A DNA stretch of 64,000 nt from [Phialemoniopsis] sp. UDSM-2020 (taxonomy: Eukaryota > Ascomycota > Sordariomycetes > Thyridiales > Thyridiaceae). Made by a program: the position numbers and the translations under genes. The stretch lies in NCBI GenBank assembly GCA_018873225.1, contig JAEILZ010000003.1:1674001-1738000 (forward strand). The letters run 5' to 3'. Below the pieces are notes generated by a model. It was not told where the DNA came from, made no database searches, and saw only the letters and a list, made by a program, of their open reading frames with translations. Below are positions 58,568-64,000 of this stretch, piece by piece; within the stretch, counting starts at the first letter, position 1, and the number at the start of each line of letters is the position of its first letter.

Positions 58568-60259
58568 CTATAGGATAAGCTTGAACGATGGTTCCCGGTC
58601 GTCGCCGCTGCCTTCGTACTCGGCGTACTTGCCCCGGGCCTTGTCCCTGTTGATCTTGGCGCAATAAAGGACGTTGCACAGGATACTGCGATGATTATTT
58701 GTCAGCACAAGCATTCGTGTCACATTCATCACTTCGGTAACTCACAGGAACCACCCGAAGGTGATCAAGCCCAGGACAATAGTGTGCCCCTTGTGGTACT
58801 GCGGTCCCTCGGCCTTCGGGTAGACAAAGACCGTGACGAATCCTCCGCAGTTGGCAATAGCGAGCTGCAGGCCGGCCGCCGTGGCGCGCTTGTAGTGCCC
58901 GGCCGAGTTGTTGGACAACCATCCCAGCACCGGGGGCACGCTGCTGTACAGACCGACGGCCATGAGGAAGATCATGCCGTACTTGACCTTGGGGTCGGTC
59001 GTGTTGGCAATGACTGCGTACCCGATGATGGCGATGGGCAGGGTGATGAGCATCATGATGCCGCGCACCTTGAAGTGATCCGACACGAAGGCGACAATGA
59101 CTACAGCCGAGCGTGTCAGTAAGCTGGACAGTCCGATATCAATGACACGACCTACCAGTGACCACTGCAGCTACAGCATACGGAATGACAGACCACAGCT
59201 GCGCTTCATTCGCCGTGTATCCCAGCGCCGCAATGATAGTCGGTAACTTCGCAACACGTCAGCGACAAGATAAGAAACAAGCCGATACATCGAGCAGCTC
59301 ACAAATAGGCCAAACGAGTACAAGCCCGACAAGATCCCAAAGTACGCGCACGCCGTGAGCCACGTCTGCCAACTAAAAATCCCGCGCCCGACCTCGTGCC
59401 ACGAGAACTTCTCCTCGACCTCATGCTCGGCGCTGCCCGTGCCGTGCTCGGCGCCGCGCAGGCGCCGCACGGCGAGCATGCGCTCCTCGTCAGACAGGAA
59501 GCGCGCCGTGGCGAGGTCGTTAGGCAGCATGAAGTAGGCGAACCCGGCGCAGACGAGCGTGAACAGGCCTTCAATGATGAAGATCCAGCGCCAGGCCGCG
59601 AGGCCGCCGCGCCCGCCGATCTCGGCCAGGCCGCGCGCGAGGAGCCCGCCGAACGCGCCGGACAGCGAGGCCGCCGTGTAGAAGAGGCCGATGCGCAGGG
59701 CGAGCTCGCTGCGGGTGTAGAGCGTCGAGAGATAGAGCACCATGCCCGGCAGCAGGCCGCCCTCGGCGAGGCCCAGGACGGCGCGCACGGCGACGAAGCC
59801 GGCGAAATTCTGGATGAACCCGAGGCACATGGAGATGACGCCCCAGGCAAAGGTGATGAAGGGCAGCCATATCTTGGGGGTGACGCGCTTGAGCACGAGG
59901 TTGCTCGGCACCTCGCTGACGATGTAGGTGGCGTAGAAGACGGCGAGGCCCTGGTCGTACTGGCGGTCCGTCATGTGGACGTCCTCCTCCAGCTTGTACA
60001 GCCTCGCATTGCCGACATTGGTCCTGTCGAGAAAGGAGCAGAGGAACAGTAAGGCTAGAGGCGGGAGAATTCTTCAGGCATTGCTCGTCAGTTCATGCAA
60101 TCGCATCCCATTTTTGCGGTAGGCAAACCTTGTGTCGAGCTTCCAAAGGAGCTTGCGCGTGAGAAGTCTTTCCGCATGGTCATCCAGGACGAGATCCTGA
60201 CCAAGGTCTCTCTTCTCGTTCTCGTGGTGCGCTTCTGGCATCTCCGCGGAGGTCTTCAT
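58568..60259 (-). CDS. MFS permease, Dal5-type anion:cation symporter family (second copy)
   Basis: Five exons, 60259-60129, 60071-59303, 59246-59156, 59100-58746 and 58685-58568 (introns 55-60 bp), give 487 aa. The family start is KLLWKLDTRILPPLALLFLC with DRTNVGNARL, then FYATYIVSEVPSNLVLKR. The centre has WRWIFIIEGL, and the second half PTIIAALGYT and NNSAGHYKRA. About 12 membrane segments are visible and the C-terminus is charged. It is a plasma-membrane carrier of small organic anions, vitamins or peptides by family; cargo unknown. It is only distantly like the 2524-4144 permease: it resembles the Tna1/vitamin branch, whereas the first has the Dal5 TKKTTTNG signature. Exon 2 is very GC-rich, giving long antisense open frames. 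No defect seen. A start at the seventh codon (Met) is also possible. Confidence 0.9.
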
Positions 60260-62102
60260 ATTGGCGGCAAAAGTAGATTGGCTTGGTTCAAACAGAGCAG
60301 CGACGACGCCAAATCACGGCACAGAATAGCTTGGGACATCATTGGCAAAAAGCTTAAGCAGAACCACGGTGGGTCAGGACCTCCTCATCGTTGACGTAGA
60401 GACGTGCGGGGGTACGCGCAGCGACCTCCCTTTTACGGCGATGAGCTTGAACCTTGCGGGTATCGGGGACATATTCTACGAGACCAGGGAGGCTTTAGTG
60501 CACGGCAGTTTGCAACGGGAAATGCGGGGTGGGAAGCTTGTGTGCGGAGGCCAAGACAGGACACGATCGCCGTCATTCCTAGTCTCCGACGGACTTTTTG
60601 GTGAGGATTGGCCGTGGGGCCAATGAAGACGAGGGAAGGTCAACGCATATCCCGCATTTCGTGCTGTGCACCCAAGGTTGACCCGAGCGAGTTGAGGTCG
60701 CTGGTCAGGTGGGTTGCGGAATTGCGATTCTGCAATTGGCAAAGCTGCAACCGCACATCCTCGCTGAAGGAAGACTCAATGGCCATAAATACCCATAAGG
60801 CAAGCAAGCTTCTCCTGACAAGCGAGGATCGATGTCCAGGTTGGTGAGTTGGAATTGCCAAGAGAACAAAAAGGGCGGTCTGTTCCTTTAAGTAAGGTAA
60901 GTCTTGCAGGAAATAATGGCCGAATTGAATATTGGTCCCGCCAAGAGAAGCCGGAAAACACGTGTCAAGCTGGAATACCGAGATGCGGTTTCACAACATC
61001 ATGGCACAGCCACCGCCATGTTTGGAGTAGACGATGGGATTAGCTGGGTAGTCCAATGCCGCCTTGTTTTCACTAGTCCAGTCGGTCGTCCCTCTTGTCT
61101 CATCCCTGACTTTGATACCGTATCACATTGAACCCAACCCAACGCTCACTCGTGACGCGGGCAGCATGCTAGCAGCGTTGGTCACCGGATAGTCAGTATT
61201 GACTGCTTTGTTGTGCACCTTGTGGGGTCTGCCTGTCCATCCCCCCAAACACAGGAATGAATGCATTTTGGGTAGTAATTTTCACTGCCGGCCTATGTTT
61301 GTCGTGTCGCAGCGGGCAGGGCAGCACAACCCACCCCCAAAACGGTCTGGCGTTGTAAGCTCTCACCTTTGGGCTGCCAAACGGGCTTGATGTTGGTTTT
61401 CTTTCCAACGTTGGCGACATTTGATTGATTGTGCCTTGTGTCGCCCTATTTTCTGTCCATCGCGACATGTTATGTTTGCGGTAAGCAAAGATCTGACCGA
61501 GGGCCCCGGAGGCCTCACTCTTCGCCAAGAAGGCCAAGGCACTGCCAAGAGGCCAGTGTGCTGTTCCCATCAAACAGGCTCAAAGGATGCGCAGGCTTAA
61601 CGCTGTTCCTGGCGCTGAAGCCATGATGCGTGCCAAGCCTCTCATCTGCCATAATGACACCGGCCCATTCATGAAATTGCATTCCTTTTTCGTGTCCAGG
61701 ATTTCTCGATCGCCAGTCTCCTGCAGCCCCAGCAGGTTGTGTCTTTGTACGCCGTCCACCGTCATGGACAGCTCACCTTCTCGCAGTCTCTCACAATAAC
61801 ACCTTTTTTTCATTTCAATTGACAGTGAATCACCGACCTCAGTTCACTCCTTACCTTGCTGGCAGACTCTTCTCAGTTTCTTTGCGTTTGTTGTGGGCCA
61901 TCACGTCACCCGTTTGAGTGTCGCGTTACCACCAGCAGCAAACATAACATAGAGGCCACCACCACATCAAAACACCACTATTTTTTCCAGTGATACCAAG
62001 CTTTATTTGCCAAGAAATACCAAAAAGCTTGCAATAACTGCCTTCAAATCTCAGATTCTTCTTTTCAACACTCAAGTCTGGCTTTCCGCAGCTTGATTCA
62101 TC
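60260..62102. other. Divergent intergenic region, permease / calcium ATPase
   Basis: 1.84 kb with short frames only. The right part (from ~61,800) is the AT- and pyrimidine-rich leader of the ATPase. No RNA gene, repeat or additional coding exon is supported. Confidence 0.35.
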
Positions 62103-64000
62103 ATGTCGGACATCGACAAGGATCCAACAAAGAAGGGGTTGGATAATGCTGTTAGTATAGATTGCCTTTTCACAGATTTCACGATCGAGAGCTGATAACT
62201 CCTCCCACACCCCTTAGCAGGCTGAACAGGCGCCTATCTCAGGCACCGAGGCACCGCAGGAGGCAAAGACAGGCGCCAGGCATGGCAAATTCCAACTTGA
62301 CCTCGAGGACGCACTGACTCCTGACCCGGGAACCGAGGACATGTTCCACGTCCAGGACAACAAGTTCGCCTTCACGCCCGGCCAGCTCTCGAAGCTGCTC
62401 AACCCCAAGAGCCCCAACGCCTTTTACGCCATGGGCGGCCTGGCCGGCCTCGAGAAGGGCCTGCGCACCAACCGCAAGACGGGCCTCAGCGTCGACGAGA
62501 AGACCCTCGACGGCGCCGTCTCCTTCGAGGACGCCGCGCTCAAGGGCGCGCCCAAGCACGGCACCGCGGGCGACGCGCCCCCGACGCCCAAGGCCGAGAA
62601 GAAGAACGGCGATGTGCCGGCGCCCCCGCCGCACAAGCCCGTCACGCCCGGGTTCGACGACCGCCAGCGCGCGTTCCGCGACAACCGCCTGCCCGAGAAG
62701 AAGGCCAAGTCGCTGCTCGAGATCGCCTGGACGACCTACAACGACAAGGTGCTGATCCTGCTGACCGTCGCCGCCGTCGTGTCGCTCGCGCTCGGCCTGT
62801 ACCAGACCTTTGGCACGGAGCACAAGAATGGCGAGCCGAAAGTCGAGTGGGTCGAGGCCGTCGCCATCATGGTCGCCATCATCATTGTCGTCGCCGTCGG
62901 CACCGTCAACGACTGGAACATGGAGCGCCAGTTCAACAAGCTCAACAAGAAGAACAACGACCGCATGGTCAAGGTTATACGCTCCGGCAAGTCCCTCGAG
63001 ATCAACGTGTTTGATCTTATGGTGGGGGACGTCATGCATCTCACGACTGGCGATCTGATCCCGGTGGATGGCATCTTTATCGAGGGCCACGGGGTCAAGT
63101 GCGACGAGTCTTCGGCCACTGGCGAGTCGGATCTGCTGCGCAAGGTCGGAGGCGACGAGCTGTTTGCCGCTCTGGAGGGCATCGCAAAGGGAAACACTGA
63201 CCATCCCAACATCGACAAGCTCGACTGCTTCATCATTTCTGGTAGCAAGGTTCAGGAGGGCACAGGAACCTTTCTCGTCACGGCTGTTGGTGTCAACTCG
63301 AGCTACGGGCGCACGACCATGTCCCTCCGAACCGAGCAGGAGGATACTCCATTGCAGAAGAAGCTGAACATCCTCGCCGATTGGATCGCCAAGCTCGGTG
63401 CTGGTGCTGCACTCCTTCTGTTCATCGTCCTCTTCATCAAGTTCTGCGCCGCACTTCCCCACAATACGGCTACACCGGACCAGAAGGGTCAGGAATTCCT
63501 CAAGCTGTTCATTGTTTCCGTTACTGTCGTGGTCGTCGCCGTCCCCGAAGGTCTCCCGCTGGCTGTCACTCTGGCTCTGTCTTTCGCGACGAACCGCATG
63601 GTCAAGGACAACAACCTGGTTCGCGTGTTGAAAGCCTGCGAGACGATGGGAAATGCCACGACCGTGTGCTCTGACAAGACTGGAACGCTCACCCAGAACA
63701 AGATGACTGTGGTGGCTGCGACGCTGGGCAAGAGCTCCAGCTTCGGCGGCACCGAGCCTGCCCTCGACGATGACAAGGACAATGCCGTATCTCCCAACTC
63801 GGAGAAGGCCCCCGTCAACACGGTCCCCAATATGCCTGTAGCCGAATTTGTGAAGGGAATGAGCGAAGAGACCAAGAAGGCGCTCATCCAGTCCAACGCG
63901 GTCAATTCCACTGCTTTCGAAGGCGACCAGGACGGCGAGCAGACCTTTATCGGCTCAAAGACCGAAGTCGCCCTCTTGACCTTCTCCCGTGACCATCTCG
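62103..64000 (+). CDS. P2B-type calcium-transporting ATPase (PMCA family), 5' part
   Basis: Exon 1 62103-62150 and exon 2 from 62221, open to the window end; 609 residues are visible and the C-terminal half is missing. The acceptor could also be three bases earlier (CAG in frame). After a polar N-terminus comes LSKLLNPKSPNAFYAMGGL, typical of fungal Nca/Pmc-type pumps. Two membrane hairpins, the actuator loop with TGES, the ion-binding PEGLPLAV (membrane segment 4) and the phosphorylation motif CSDKTGTLT (Asp501) follow. It pumps Ca2+ from the cytosol into the vacuole or out of the cell, using ATP. The long N-terminal extension with a Pro/Lys-rich stretch (~135-165) may be regulatory. Neighbours suggest no operon-like link. 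Confidence 0.95.

Noticed and set aside
59299..60052. Other-frame open stretches over the second permease
   Set aside because: GC-rich shadows of permease exon 2; no family-like sequence.
62239..63462. 407-codon minus-strand frame inside the calcium ATPase
   Set aside because: The plus strand encodes clear P-type ATPase motifs; the minus frame is a composition shadow.
1..64000. CRISPR arrays, riboswitches, bacterial operons
   Set aside because: The window is eukaryotic with spliced genes; no regularly spaced direct repeats or bacterial-type signals were seen.

Overview
The window is nuclear DNA of a filamentous ascomycete, most likely a Sordariomycete. Genes carry short introns, mostly 49-80 bp with a few above 100 bp. 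They have GTRAGT-type donors, CTRAC-like branch sites and YAG acceptors, and coding density is moderate. Gene families are typically mould-like: Dal5-type permeases, accessory triterpene cyclase and P450, ankyrin/NACHT proteins. I rebuilt 20 gene models by joining exons at splice sites. The joins keep frame and restore family motifs, except where stated. Genus and species cannot be fixed from the sequence alone.

Region 1 (1-11.5 kb) looks like a secondary-metabolism locus. It holds the 3' end of a possible regulator, an amidohydrolase, a Dal5-type transporter, an intact accessory oxidosqualene cyclase (729 aa), an F-box/LRR protein and a cytochrome P450 with an altered I-helix. Together they suggest a small triterpenoid cluster; the product is unknown.

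Region 2 (11.9-20.5 kb) has a GRF-type zinc-finger protein with a NO VEIN-type, PD-(D/E)XK-like C-terminus, an FTA2-domain protein, an unrecognised 339-aa protein and a probable GPI-anchored protein. Long stretches in between have no convincing gene.

Region 3 (20.5-32.9 kb) is transport and osmolyte metabolism. A ten-exon Dur3-type solute symporter contains a 4-nt micro-exon and has eight GATAAG sites upstream. A mannosyl-3-phosphoglycerate synthase, a family best known from prokaryotes, follows. Then comes a TRI12-like MFS pump whose fifth intron has CG where AG is expected.

Region 4 (33.1-53.8 kb) is the most unusual part: a block of putative non-self-recognition or conflict genes. It contains an ankyrin plus subtilisin protein, a divergently paired alanine-rich protein, a 1941-aa NLR with a dead SesB-like N-terminus, altered Walker B and a C-terminal SPRY domain, and an intact SesB-NACHT-ankyrin NLR. 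Two secreted-protein genes lie between the NLRs.

Region 5 (55-64 kb) has a degraded type-B carboxylesterase (catalytic Ser replaced by His, plus a frameshift), a possible tRNA-derived SINE, a Dabb-domain protein, a second Dal5-type permease and the 5' part of a P2B calcium ATPase that runs off the window.
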